Origin: Parachlorella kessleri
Taxonomy: Eukaryota > Chlorophyta > Trebouxiophyceae > Chlorellales > Chlorellaceae
DNA: 49,841 nt
Assembly (NCBI GenBank): GCA_001598975.1
Contig: BBXU01002031.1
Location: 1-49,841, forward strand
Direction of reading: 5' to 3'
Each line of letters begins with the position of its first letter. Within the stretch, counting starts at the first letter, position 1. Shown piece by piece: positions 1 through 11,217 of this stretch. Below the pieces are notes generated by a model. It was not told the origin of the DNA and searched no databases. It saw only the letters and a program-made list of their open reading frames with translations. The position numbers and the translations under genes were made by a program.

Positions 1-1669
1 TCGTAGCCTCGCTGGCCTGAGCTGGCTCGCATATAACTGTGGCCCCTTCCTGTGACACTGACTGTTCCTTTCTTCCCATCGCATGTGAAATGGAGGCCGA
101 GTAGGTCAGGGAGGGTGTAGCGCAGGGTCCTTGCTTGGTTGGCAGCAGGGCCGGCATGTTCTTCTCAAGTGCCCAGTGTTAGGCCCAGTATGTTCCTGTC
201 AAGTGCCCAGTGTTATGCTTGACTCATGTTGATGCCCTTATGGGAAGGAGGCCTGACCCACAACACTCAACCTGCTGCAGGGAAAGAGCAAAACGATCTT
301 TTAGAGACTTTCTAGCGCTCCGGTGGAGTCCCGTCGTTCCATCTACTGCCAGCCAGAAGGACCTGCTGATCAAGAGTGTTTGCTGGCAGAAAGCAAGAGG
401 TGGTGAATGTCTTTGGATATGTTTGTTAACGGTGGCACATGCAATTTTGGTTAACTAAATTGAACTTGATAGACGTACCCTTGCCTACTTTGCTGCTTAG
501 ACCATGCTGGTCCTGCTCGGTCCTGTTCTTGCCTGCTTCTGTTGATGGTGGCAGTTAGTGCTTGCTCCATTTTCCTGTGCAGCTTGCTAGTAGTGTGTTG
601 ACGGCATTCCGCGTGCTTTCCTGCTACCTTCTGCTTTGCTATTGTGATTGAACTTGCCTGTAAACATGGCTTTGAGTTAGTGGGTTTGTCAGTGAACTGG
701 CACGTTTGCCTCGGTGACAGGATTCTTTACTGACCATATCTGCTGCACCTGGCCTCAGGGTCATGGAAGGGGTGCGAGTTCCAGCAGCAGTCGATAGGGG
801 GGTGTCACTCTCTTCCAGTCTAGCCAGCGCGCAGGGACAGTGGTGCAGCAGGCGAACAATGGCCCTTCGTTCTCCCGGCCACCCATCCAGGTTCGCCACG
901 CACATCCGCCATGCCCTTACTGTCCAGCCATCATCTGCCCTCGGTCATTCTTGTAACGTACGAAAGGCTGGGCCGGCTGGTTAGAGGCATCATGACATGA
1001 TGCCGACCAGGGCAAGGAGAGATAGATACGTTTACACCGCAGACTCAGCAATACCCAGACCTGGATCTAGGGCTCTGGATACACAATTGACCAAGGCAGG
1101 GTGGCCAAGATGCTGCACGCCAAGGCAGGGCTGTTGCTCTAGTAGTCTCCACGCTGAGGAACCTGCCTGTTTGTGAAGACACAAGAGGTTGGCGGTGAGC
1201 CGGCCCCTGTCCCACAGCCTGGGTGGTGCTTTGCAAGCCATTGGTCGGCAGTTGTGGCATGTGCCACGGACAGGCCTGCTCAAGCTGACAAGCTACCCCT
1301 GACAGGTCCCACTGCCACCACGTGCTATCCGGCCCGAGTGTATCTCCTAGTATGACGGGCGGGTACTTACGGGAGAAGGCCCTCAGCACCAGGTAAGCAG
1401 TACCATTGGGCCAAGTCACGTCACATGTGGAAGAGGTGCATGCGGCACTTCCAGCCCGCTGGTGGCCGAGCAACTCCTCTTAACTGAGTTGTAGCTGGTG
1501 GAGCCCTTGCATAGTTTACAGTTTACAAGAGACCTTCAAAGACGAAGAGCAGGCTCAGCACGGGCAAGATATGGGCGGGATGGGGTCGAGGTGTGTTTCA
1601 CAGCACGCTAAAGTGAGGCCTAGATGTGGACATTCGCGTCTGTTATTCCCTAAAGCCCCTTCTGCAACC
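1..1669. other. No gene recognised; short direct repeat
   Basis: No open frame here looks like a conserved protein, and none can be joined by splice sites into one. It is probably the 3' flank of a gene lying to the left plus the promoter and 5' UTR of the RIQ-like gene at 1670. A 34-bp imperfect direct repeat lies at 156-215, where the phrase tcaagtgcccagtgtta occurs twice. Confidence 0.5.
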
Positions 1670-3657
1670 ATGGCTGCAACCATGCTCACATCTCAGTTCC
1701 TGGGTGCCAGGCCTCAGGCTAGGCCTCAGGCTCGGCCCTCGCAGCGTGCCAGCAGGGCTGTGACTGTCATGGTGCAGAAGAAGGTCGGTGGGAACTGTTT
1801 TTCTGGTCGACCTGCCAGTTGCGCGGATGCCACAAGGTGTAGATGCCTAGCAGTCTGACCTCCTTTGTGCAAAACTCTCTTGCAGGTGAACAGCTACGAC
1901 AGGGATTGGAAGAAAGGTAAGATACCAGGAAGGGGATCTGCTTCTCTTATCTCGTGTTTGTGTCGCTTAGCTTCAGCACTGTTGTGGTGCCCCCATTGAC
2001 AGTGCCGTCGCTCTGCGGTTCAAGTAGTGCCAGGGCTATGCCTTACTTTTCCTTGCAGGCTTCTTTACCAGCGGCTACTTCCTGGAGGACAGTGAGCAGC
2101 CAGCAGTCAACATCTTTAAGAGGGTAAGCTGTTCAGCATATAGTACATCTGGGGCTTTCGGATACACGGCGCTCTCCTCGGCAAAGCGGACTTGGAAGAC
2201 CGTGGCAAGAGTGCTAACCTTTGAAATCATTTAGCAGAATGCTAGTCAGGTGTCATTGGCAGTGCGGCCTAGGTCTGCCGGTAAAGGCTCTTTGCCACAG
2301 TTTGACTACTGACCTTCTGTGGACACATACGACGTGGGCACATGGCTTTGCTCCAAAGTCAGCTGAGCTTTGTTGTGCATGGCGGGTCTGCAGGTGGAGC
2401 AGAAGAAGCTGCTGAGTAGCGTGGAGAAGCTGGGGCTGCTCAGGTGGGCTTGCTGGCGGGCCGCTGGCAGGCTGGCTGATTACTGTTGTACAAACATATC
2501 TAGGCAGCCTACCCAGCGGCATGATGGGAGGTTTGTGAGGACATGTCTAGGCCGCGGGCATATACTTGGTGTCACAGTGCCTTGCTCAGAGGTGGCAGGG
2601 GTGCTTGGTGGCTGGCGAGGGGTTCCTGCTTGGTTTGGTACTTCTCCAAGGTGGGACATGAAGACTGCGTGGTGTGGAATGCTGGACAGGCAAGCCTGCA
2701 ACACTAGCATGTTGGTAGGCCAGCAACTCCCGCCTCTGTGTTTGGATCGGGGCAGTGGCGCGCTCAATTGTCTGTGAAGACATGAGCAAGCCTTGCCTTT
2801 TCCCTGACCGCTCGCTCCCTGTGCCCCTGGAAGGCTATCAGAAATATAGGTGACTAGGTTGCCGAGGTACAATGTTGTGGTTTGTAGGTACAAAAAAATG
2901 GCATAAAAGTTGTCCTACTTGGCCCGTGCAGCAAGGCCGAGAAGGCGGGCCTGTCCCTGAGCAAGATTGAGAAGCTGGGCCTGCTATCCACAGCCGAGCG
3001 CCTGGGCCTCTTGTCTCTGGCTGATGAGCTGCTGGTGACCGACCCTGGCAAGGTGGGGGCTGGCAGAAAGAGGTTTGTGGGAGAGAGTGTGTGTGTGTGG
3101 GGGCGGGGGGGGGCATTGTCCTTGGCTGCCAAGCTGCCTGGTCCCGGCATGGCGAGGGCTGGTGCAAAAGGTGTTGTTGTGAAAGCGGTGGTGGGGGTCC
3201 CATCGTCCCTGGCTGCCAACCTGCCGTTGGCAGCGGCAAGGGTGTCATTGTCAGTGTGGCATGTTCCTATATTTGCTCCTCAGTCGGTATGGTGACCCCA
3301 AACTGGGTCTAATGAGAAGCAAAGTTGCCGGGGGCCCTCCTCTGGCTTATCTCAGTCCCTCGCAGCAACTTCACGCCATGAGTCCTGGCCTGGCTGCCGC
3401 TGGGTTCCCACACAGGGGCATGTTTTGGCATTCAACCAGCTTGGGCCTCCAACATGCGGCATTTTTCTCTTTTATGTGCACAGGTGTCGTCCGCATCCAT
3501 CCCCTTCTTTGTGGGTGCCGTGCTCAGCCTGGTGCTGATCCCCCAGGACAACCTGGCTGAGACTCTCCTGGCCTACACCCTGGCCCTCGTCTTTGGCGGC
3601 GCCTTTGCCGCGCTTTTTGTCGGCGGCTTTGTGCTCAAAGCCCTGCAGGATGAGTAG
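1670..3657 (+). CDS. RIQ1/RIQ2-like thylakoid membrane protein (DUF1118)
   Basis: Six exons with consistent phase: 1670-1783, 1886-1916, 2059-2123, 2394-2443, 2932-3052, 3484-3657, giving about 184 aa. The first exon (38 aa) is rich in Ala, Arg, Gln and Ser and looks like a chloroplast transit peptide. The middle holds degenerate LGLLS-type repeats (EKLGLL, then ERLGLLSLADELL), followed by DPGKVSSASIPFF and two hydrophobic helices near the C-terminus. This order is that of the plant DUF1118 family, whose Arabidopsis members RIQ1 and RIQ2 affect grana stacking and non-photochemical quenching. The family is known from plants; the function in this alga is inferred. The start was chosen because ATG at 1670 opens the transit-like peptide and has a Kozak-like aacc before it. 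Exon 1 has a slightly unusual donor, GTCGGT. Confidence 0.78.
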
Positions 3658-4762
3658 GCAGCGGTCGTGAGTTTGGTTGGGTGATACCTTATCTGTCAGT
3701 ATGCGTCGGGGTTGTGCCTAGAGGATGGCCTGCTGTGCTATGCGAATGCGGGGTCCGTACCCAAGGTTGTGTAGAGAGAAAAGGCACATGATACTTCATC
3801 CGCAGTGGCCGACACTGCTGTCGAGTGTCTGCAATTGGGGTGTTTTGCGCTCTGCGAGCTGGAGAAGAGATTTTGACCAGCCCTAGCTAGCTAGCAGTTG
3901 TTGAGCAGACTACCAACGACTGTCCCATTGTTTCATTTCCTGGTTTCATAACTGTGCTCCCAGCTCGAGCTGCTGCAACCTCCTGTTGTTCTGTGAATGC
4001 ATGCTTGGTTCAACAACCTCCTGCGTCCTTGCCGTTCTTTTAAGTATCTTTGGGCTTCCGCAGGATGCTGCAGGCCTGTGCTTTTTGGAGGCATTGTTGG
4101 TTTGAAGAGTTCATGGCTGGCCATGAAGTGACGTCCGTGGAGACTATCCTGGGCCTGTGCCAGGCTTGCGCGCTACAACTGTGATGCAAAGCCTCCTCCT
4201 AAGCATTACCAGGTCTCCAGGATTGCATGCAAGTCCCCCATGCCCAGATCAAGGCACTATCACAAGGCATGTGCCGAGCAACACTAAACCAGGGGTGTGG
4301 GGGTGCCATATGGCGGCTGTAGCCACAAGGGCGGTGGGGATGGAGGGACGCATGGAAGCAGGCCAGAAGAACAACATAAATTCCCAGACGCACCGCAAGA
4401 CTCCACAAAGCTACCTAACAGGAAAGGACAGGCCATACAGAGCAACCGGTGCAGGCGAGCACCCCATTGCACAAACCTGCAGCCACTGTTAGACAAGACT
4501 AAACTAGACTAGACTAATTAGGCCCTGTCACAGACAACCTTGCTGGATGCACACCTGGGCATGCCAGCTGAGCGCTTACCAACTGAGGCTATCGACACTA
4601 CCTGGGTTGCTAACTCTGCCAAACAACATGGAGCGCCTTCCTAGCCTACAGCACCTAACCTGTCATATTTCGCTACATACCAGCTAGCCCCTGCCATGAT
4701 CCTATGAGAAGTCAAACTGTTTGTCGCTGCAGCCCTTCCACGGCATTCCAACCATGCACCCC
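3658..4762. other. Convergent 3' intergenic region
   Basis: This lies between the stop of the RIQ-like gene and the stop of the leftward small membrane protein gene, so it should hold both 3' UTRs. No convincing coding exon was found. A run of agactagact-type pentamers occurs at about 4495-4521; related runs recur near 36071 and 42300. Confidence 0.5.
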
Positions 4763-5929
4763 CTAGGCACCACTGCGTATAGTAGCCGGTGCTCGCTCTG
4801 CAGGCTGCTGCCGTTGCTGCTGCTCCTGCTGCTGTATGGACACGGCTCCCTTGGTTGTGCCTGTGCTGTGGGTCCCTAGGGATTTGCCACTGCAGACAAC
4901 ACGGCACCACCGCCCTCACTCCCCAAACCAAGGGCACCAAAGCGAGATTTTATAAATGCACACGGGATGTTGAAATGAGGCTGTCTACAGCACCCTTGTC
5001 GCTGTCTGCGATACAATGTCGCCCCTGGGACTGAAACAGCACCTGTCCCCTCCGTGGGAATTGCACCCAAAAGCCACCTAAGCCGGCAGGGAGATCAGGA
5101 AAGCAGCAACAGACACACAAGCACATCATCTCCCTTACAAACTACACATGAAGTGGAGGATGCATAAAGGGGTGATATACTGGCACAGGCAATCGAGCAA
5201 GCCCGCACACTATGTCCTACATCTATCTAACTGCCGAGTCAGGGGCTACCAAGCTTTACAGTGTTCACCCTGCAGCACACCACCCCTTACTTACTCGAGT
5301 GCTGCTGCATAGCGCTGCTCACCCCCGCCAGACTTGAGCTCGTCAAACATGACTTGCAGCCGCTCCCTCTGGGCCTTTGCTAATGCCTGCAGCAGTTTGG
5401 AGAGGGTTTGACATACTCCCGGTGGACAGACCAACTCCGTTTGCAACACTACGCAACACAATCTTGAGAACCGTGACAACGGCCGGGGTCGCCGACACAC
5501 CAAGGGTTGGGGAGGGTGTAAGAACACACGGAGGCTGGACTGGAACAAGTCAGACTGGAGCAGGACTTCTGCCCCATAATGCCGTCCTCGTAAGACCTCA
5601 CAATAAATATTATCTCCGAGTGCTCTGTACTCCTTCCACTAAAAACATAACTCCATCCCAGCATAATTCCATCCTCATGCTGGTAGGGTCCCAGAGGCTG
5701 CCTACCCACAAGCCGCCAGTCCCACCTGGGCGTGATAAGAACCTTTTGCTCGAAGTTGTCGCTCCAGGTCCGTCTCGTGGTCAGGATTTGTTTTCTTCAT
5801 GACGCTGTTCCCAAGAAGCATTGGGCCGCCAATACACACCCCAGCGAACGCCGCCATGTAGAGTGGACTTCTGCGTGTAAAGGCCACTATCCTCCGCCAT
5901 GTAGAACTCTTTTCGTATAGGAACGCCAT
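4763..5929 (-). CDS. Small single-pass membrane protein, family not named
   Basis: Three exons in matching phase: 5929-5726, 5386-5295, 4889-4763, giving about 140 aa. The N-terminus is basic (MAFLYEKSSTWRRIVAFTRR) and is followed by one hydrophobic helix around residues 23-42. A charged helical region follows (ERQLRAK, KAQRERLQVMFDELK), then RYAAALDGKSLG and a Gln/Ala-rich tail. This resembles short plant proteins of unknown role that end in a similar AAL-G-x-L block; the resemblance is from memory and unproven. A mitochondrial or plastid inner-membrane location is possible. The start ATG lies 271 bp from the divergent CYP38 start, so a shared promoter is likely. The middle exon could be read to an in-frame TAA at its end, but the sequence there is also an excellent GTAAGT donor, and the third exon continues the similarity. 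Confidence 0.55.
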
Positions 5930-6200
5930 CGTGCGTTGGGCAGGCGCCCTTAAAAATCCCACAGCTCAAAACCACAGACAAAGTGAGAAGGGTCTTGGAC
6001 ACTAGGCTCTGCGAAGTCAGATTCAGCTGTCTGGAGCCCAGTTAGGAATCAAGCCAAGGAGACAGTTCCCACCTGTCCACCTCACACCCCACCCGCGTGC
6101 TGAGGTGGAGGTAAGTGGGATCATGCATTGATCGTAGCGTATACACCCATCGAGCTCCAGTTGTGCTAATTTTTCATTGCTTTGAAGATACTCTTTCGAT
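5930..6200. promoter_or_regulatory. Bidirectional promoter region between small membrane protein and CYP38
   Basis: Only 271 bp separate the two divergent start codons, so both promoters and 5' UTRs must lie in or overlap this interval. No TATA box or other defined element was identified with confidence; the assignment rests on gene geometry. Confidence 0.5.
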
Positions 6201-9200
6201 ATGACCACTATGGCGACTTCGCTCCTGCGCTCCCACATGCTTGCTAGCCGGCACTGCTTCTCAAGCAGGCAGCATCGGAGGAGGACAGTAGTGGCTGTTG
6301 CCGCAGATCGCCAGGCTGACCCATCCTTGGTGGGTTTGCTGTGGCTTGCGATCCCGTGAGGCGTGACGCTACGCTCACATGGCACCCCCTTACCGCTGGG
6401 GTTTGCTTTGCAGGCGGAGCACGCACAGAACTTGTTGAAAGGCTGCGTGATTGGTGTGGCTGCGGCCTCGCTGGCTGTGGGAGCTCCAGTGGTGGCCCCC
6501 CCACCTGTGAGTAGTAAAGAACAAGGCCATGCAGAGTCATGAACCGGGGGCAACCCAGCAGCAACTCCTCCTTAACTATTTGACCCTCATTCAACCAGCC
6601 AGCGGATGAATTCGACAAGTAGTCTGTCTAAGTTGGGCTACTCGGACAGCCTGCAAGAGTTCTTGGGTGGTGCGCTGCCTAGTTGTAAGTGGGCGTTTGC
6701 GACAGCAAGAAGCCTGAACAGTTAAAAAGTAGAAGAGCTGGTGGTGGTGCCTGAACTGGCCTTGGTGTGATGTATGTGTGGCTGCAGCTGGCGCCTCAAG
6801 CAGAGGCAAGGCTGATTGACAGGGACCCCATCAAGAATGCCAGCGCCCTGCTGCGCTATGCCCTGCCCATCGACAACAAGCCCATCCGGCAGGTGTGTGG
6901 GTAGCTGTGGATGGTAAAGAGGTTGGCATGGGCCTGGACACAACTGTTGAGACATGAATCCAAAGTGATCTGAACGAGCCTGGCAAATGAGTTGTAGAGC
7001 TAAAGATTCAGCCATGTCTACTGGGTCGCAACCAGGGTTCCCAGGGAAACCCATACCACGGAGTACTAGCTCGCCTGGAAGTCTGTTGCAGGCAGCATTG
7101 TTAGGTGGCCCGCAGGTTGTATGGCAATACATGGCACCGTGCAAAATGCCCAGGGGGCAAGAATGGGTTTCTTTTGTGCACAGTCCTGCCTGTGCTTGGA
7201 GTCAAGAGGGACGCTGATGGCTGTGCTTGTGCACATCCCCCTGACTGTCAGTCTTCTGACCAAAGCAGAACTTCCTTGTGCTTTTTATTCCTCAGTTGCT
7301 GACACTGTTCATCGTAAATCTTTGCGCAGGTTCAAGCAGACCTCGATGGCATCAGCGATGCCCTCCGTATCCCCGGCAACAGGGTATTTGGCTCAGTGAA
7401 TTCCTCGGTGCGCAAGGCTATTGGGATCCTGAACAAAGACGAGGCGGCGATCGTGGCGGCTTTCGCGCCGGACAAGAAGGAGCAGGGCACAGCTGCACTA
7501 GCGGGGCTGAGAAAGGTAGGTGGAAGCGTGGAAAAGGGCGCACGTTTGTGTTGTGTTGTATTGTTCTGGTGAAGACTTACCACAACAAGGGTGTGTATTT
7601 GCCTTGGCGATATGTGGATTTGCACAGCAGTCCTGCGAAGGTGCTCCCATGTCTCCCTCCACCTTTCCCTGCCACTTGTTTCTAAGTGCTAACATGCAAG
7701 AGCTTATCGCATTGTATTGGGCGGATGTGAAGAGAAGGCGTGCTGAGAGAGCTCGAGCTTGAGGGTTTGGGGCCTTTTCCAGGAGCTATCAGTGGACGAG
7801 TGACCCTTAAGGGTGTGTCAGGGACAGCATGGCTCGTGCATGGAACCCTATCGCTGCTGTATGTTCTACCAACAGTTGCCTATGGTGGGTGCTCTTACGA
7901 GGAAAGGAGTTAGATACTTGCTGATACTATGGGGTCCCTGCATTGTCTGCAGACACTGGTGGAGTTCCAGGACGTGCTGGCCAAGGAGGACAAGAATCTG
8001 ATTCCCCCCAAGCAGCAGGAGGCCCTGGAATATGTGAACACCATTGAGAACGCCATGGTCAAGGGGTTCCCCTTTGAGGTGCCCAAGCAGTATGCCGAGC
8101 TGCCACAACTGAAGGTGAGAGGGCAGATGCGAAGCGGGTACACCTGGCGTGGACAATGCTTTGTTGGTCTTGTAGGTTGCTGGAACGCAACAATGAACGG
8201 CGGGGCTTCATGTGTTGGCAGTGACGATCCCTGCCTCAATCCTGACAGCCTCTTTCCTGAGGGCGCACCTCAGGCTGCAGAAGCAGGGCCATTGGGACAT
8301 GTCACGGGAACCTATGCAGGGGCCTTTTAGGCAGTGCTTGAGTATGAAACATTAGGGGCATTTCTCTGCATTCAACATGTGGAGATGGTCGCTGGGTGCA
8401 GGGCCGAGCTACGGTGGAGGTGCAACTGAAGTTCACCTCCCCACGTGAGGAGAATGCAACAGGTGGCACCATGAAGATAGTGGTTGACGGTTACAATGCG
8501 CCGATCAGGTGAGGGCAACAAGCACTCCAAAGGCATTGGCCCTGCTGTTAAGTGGTAATGGAGGTAGAGGCACGGCCCCTGGAAGGCAGCTGGTCAAAAT
8601 GACAACCTGGTTGGCTGGATGGCACCTGAGGGCAAAGAAGGGGAGGGAGGAGGGATGTGCAGTCGCAAGGCAGTGCTATGGATGTGCAATATGCACCGGG
8701 CGTGTCCCAAACTGGTTGAAAGATATGTTGCAAGCAGTGCAGCAACTTGTCCCAGTTGCACTTTGCCGAAGTGGCAGAGGGCGCGCCTGCCGCATGAATC
8801 AGCCTGCTCAGTCTCAACGCCCGAGCTTGTGTCTGACAACTCCTTGGTGTTCTGTGCAGCGCGGGTGATTTTGTCGACCTGGTGGCGCGCGGCTTCTATG
8901 ATGGCATGGAGATCCAGCGGGCGGACGGCTTTGTGGTGCAGACCGGCAAGCCTAAGGATGTGAGTTGAGATGTGGATGGTCCAGAAGGCAGCCAGGCCGG
9001 AGAGACACTCTAGGGCATGGGTGGTACCTTTAAGGGCATGGGTGGTACCTTTAAGGGCCAGCAAATACAGTTGGGTGGCTGTGCAAGCCTGGGAGCTGAG
9101 AAGTTGGTGTTGCCTCACCTCCGCAGCGGTTGCCGGTTGGGATAGACTGTCAATGCAGCAGTGACAGGATCGTTAATGTGTGACATCCACGTGAGCAAGC

Positions 9201-10750
9201 CCAGCATGAGGGCATAGGAGCCATACTGGAGGTCGGGCCAGCAGTATCAGTGGTAGCCCAACTTCATCATCACGCTTTGACAGTTTCAATGCTGGGCCTA
9301 ATGCCCCAGCTCCGACCAAGCAAGCCGTGATTGCTGCAGGGCAACGGCTTTGTGGACTGAAAACAGCCTTACATCTCCCCGCTAAATTGTCTGTAAGAAT
9401 GGGCGCACTCCCAGCTCCCACAAAGCAAGCGTGCTACTCCTGTCATTTCGCAGGGCAACGGCTTTGTGGACCCCAAGACGGGCGAGCTGCGCACCATCCC
9501 CTTTGAGGTCATGGTGCAGGGCGACAAGGCGCCTGTGTACGAGATCACACTAGAGGAGTTAGGGAGGTGAGGAGGCCGGTGTACTGGTTGGCGGCTTGCT
9601 TTCGTCGTGACCTGTTCTGAAAGGGCTGTTTCTGAGGGGTTTTGAGCTTTTTCAGGGCGGCGGGCTATGGTATCGTGCTTGGAGGGCTGGGCAGGTGCGC
9701 CCCGCTAGCGTGGGAGTATCCTCGGTAACTCTGCATGGGCTGTCGGAGGAGAAGGGTGCTGAGGTAGGGGGCCATGAGAACCTACCTCACAAGCCGTGCA
9801 GGTCAGCCTTGTTCCCTTGCAAGCACCTGCTCTGCCGCTGCCAACCCTTATCATGCCGGTGGTGTATGCTTGGGCCGTGCTGCTGTAGGTATAATGAGAA
9901 CCCAGTCCTGCCGTTCAATGCGTTCGGCACTATGGCCATGGCACGCTCTGAGTTTGAAACCAACGATGCCTCCTCCCAGTTCTTCTGGCTGCTCAAGGTG
10001 GGTGAAGCGCCTCCCCTGCATGACCGCCTGTTGTTGTTGCCGTTGTGTTGGCAGTACAAGGCAGGTGCCCAAGGTAGTATCAAGGTGGGTGCCGTGTTGT
10101 CGTGTCCTTTATCCGCTTGTGGAGTACATGAGGTAGGAAATTGTCATGATAAATGCCCCGGAAGGGTTTGCCAAGGTGCAGCCCCTGTGCTAGCCCGGGC
10201 TTTGCAGGCCAGCGAGAGCCGGTGCGCTATGGGCAGGACCCACTGTTGGCTGCAGTGGAAGGTGGGCACAAGCGTGCACTACACTTCAGGGGCGTCCTGC
10301 AGCTCGGGCTAAGTTGGCATGCCCCCCCTTGCAGGAGTCTGAGCTGACACCCACGGGGTCCAACCTGCTGGACGGGCGCTATGCCGTGTTTGGCTATGTG
10401 GTGGAAGGCGCAGAGCTGCTGAAGGAGGTGCAGGTGAATACCCATCGGGTTATGTTCTTAGCTAGGTGGCGAGTATCCGCCAGGATGCGGGAGGGGAAGC
10501 AAGTCGCTTCGTGTCGCTCTTAGCTTCCAGCTTGCTGCTTCTGCAGTACTGCCGTGACGCGTTCGCCCCAGCGCTCACCAAAGTCCTTGCCTTCTTTATA
10601 TTACGTGCATCAATGGTTTAAAGCCATTATAATTCACCGTTGGCCACCTAACCTGCCGAACCGGATTTTGGCAACTCCCTGCAGGTGGGAGACAAGATTG
10701 TGAAGGCCGAGGTGGTGGATGGCCTCCAGTACCTACAGGAGCCTAAGTAA
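6201..10750 (+). CDS. CYP38: CYP38/TLP40-type thylakoid lumen cyclophilin-like protein
   Basis: Eleven exons, all phase-consistent: 6201-6329, 6414-6506, 6788-6892, 7330-7515, 7953-8114, 8402-8508, 8860-8959, 9454-9566, 9889-9997, 10335-10433, 10685-10750 (about 422 aa; the Arabidopsis precursor is about 437). A bipartite transit peptide is visible: an Arg/Ser-rich start, then a hydrophobic stretch ending in Ala/Pro at about residues 53-75, fitting lumen import. Next comes the helical domain beginning at [15 protein letters not shown], then a divergent cyclophilin domain from about residue 226 ([67 protein letters not shown]). In plants CYP38 assists assembly and repair of photosystem II and has little or no isomerase activity; the same role is inferred here. 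A decoy copy of the exon-8 acceptor lies upstream in intron 7. Confidence 0.95.
9012..9058 (+). repeat. 21-bp direct repeat in CYP38 intron 7
   Basis: The phrase agggcatgggtggtaccttt is repeated in tandem at a 21-bp period (two full copies and the start of a third), just after the exon-7 donor. Confidence 0.85.
9316..9359 (+). repeat. Decoy acceptor and partial exon copy in CYP38 intron 7
   Basis: The sequence gggcaacggctttgtggac, which opens true exon 8 at 9454, also occurs about 114 bp upstream behind its own ctgcag acceptor, with similar flanking sequence (agctcc...aagcaagc). In the upstream copy the frame runs into TGA immediately after GNGFVD. Using this acceptor would therefore truncate the protein. 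It looks like a small tandem duplication of the intron/exon border. Confidence 0.8.
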
Positions 10751-11000
10751 GAGAAGTGACCTTGCAGCTGGAGGCAGCATGCCAATTTTGATTGAGAGCA
10801 CTGCATTTTGTGCTGCCGCGTTTTTGTGCAGCAGTCTTGTGCACTGCAAGAAGGTGCCATTGGCAGCAGCATGAGAGTCTAGACTGTATTGAAGGACTGG
10901 TACACTGCTTTTTTCTTGCGGCCTGCTGGTGAACGCAGTTTCCAGCTTCTATGCTCTTTGGCTTGTGCTATTCCTCACCGCAACCCCTTGGCAGAGGGTA

Positions 11001-11005
11001 TGTAA
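11001..11005 (+). promoter_or_regulatory. Possible poly(A) signal TGTAA for CYP38
   Basis: TGTAA, the usual green-algal polyadenylation signal, occurs 251 bp after the CYP38 stop and about 210 bp before the next gene's start. Position and motif fit, but this five-base word is common. Confidence 0.35.
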
Positions 11006-11217
11006 AGACAGGACGCTTCAGTGGACATGGATGGGAGATGTCGGGTAATCGGGGAGGGGGGGGGGATTTGTCAACATTAGATGTCAACCTTGGACTCCCT
11101 CACTCCACTCAGTTCCGCGCTCCCCGGTTTCTTTTCGAGGTTTATGTCACTCGGTTGCCCGGACCTCGGCTGTAAGGACGCTGCCCCGGTCAAACGGCCG
11201 AGGCGCTTACAGGCAGT

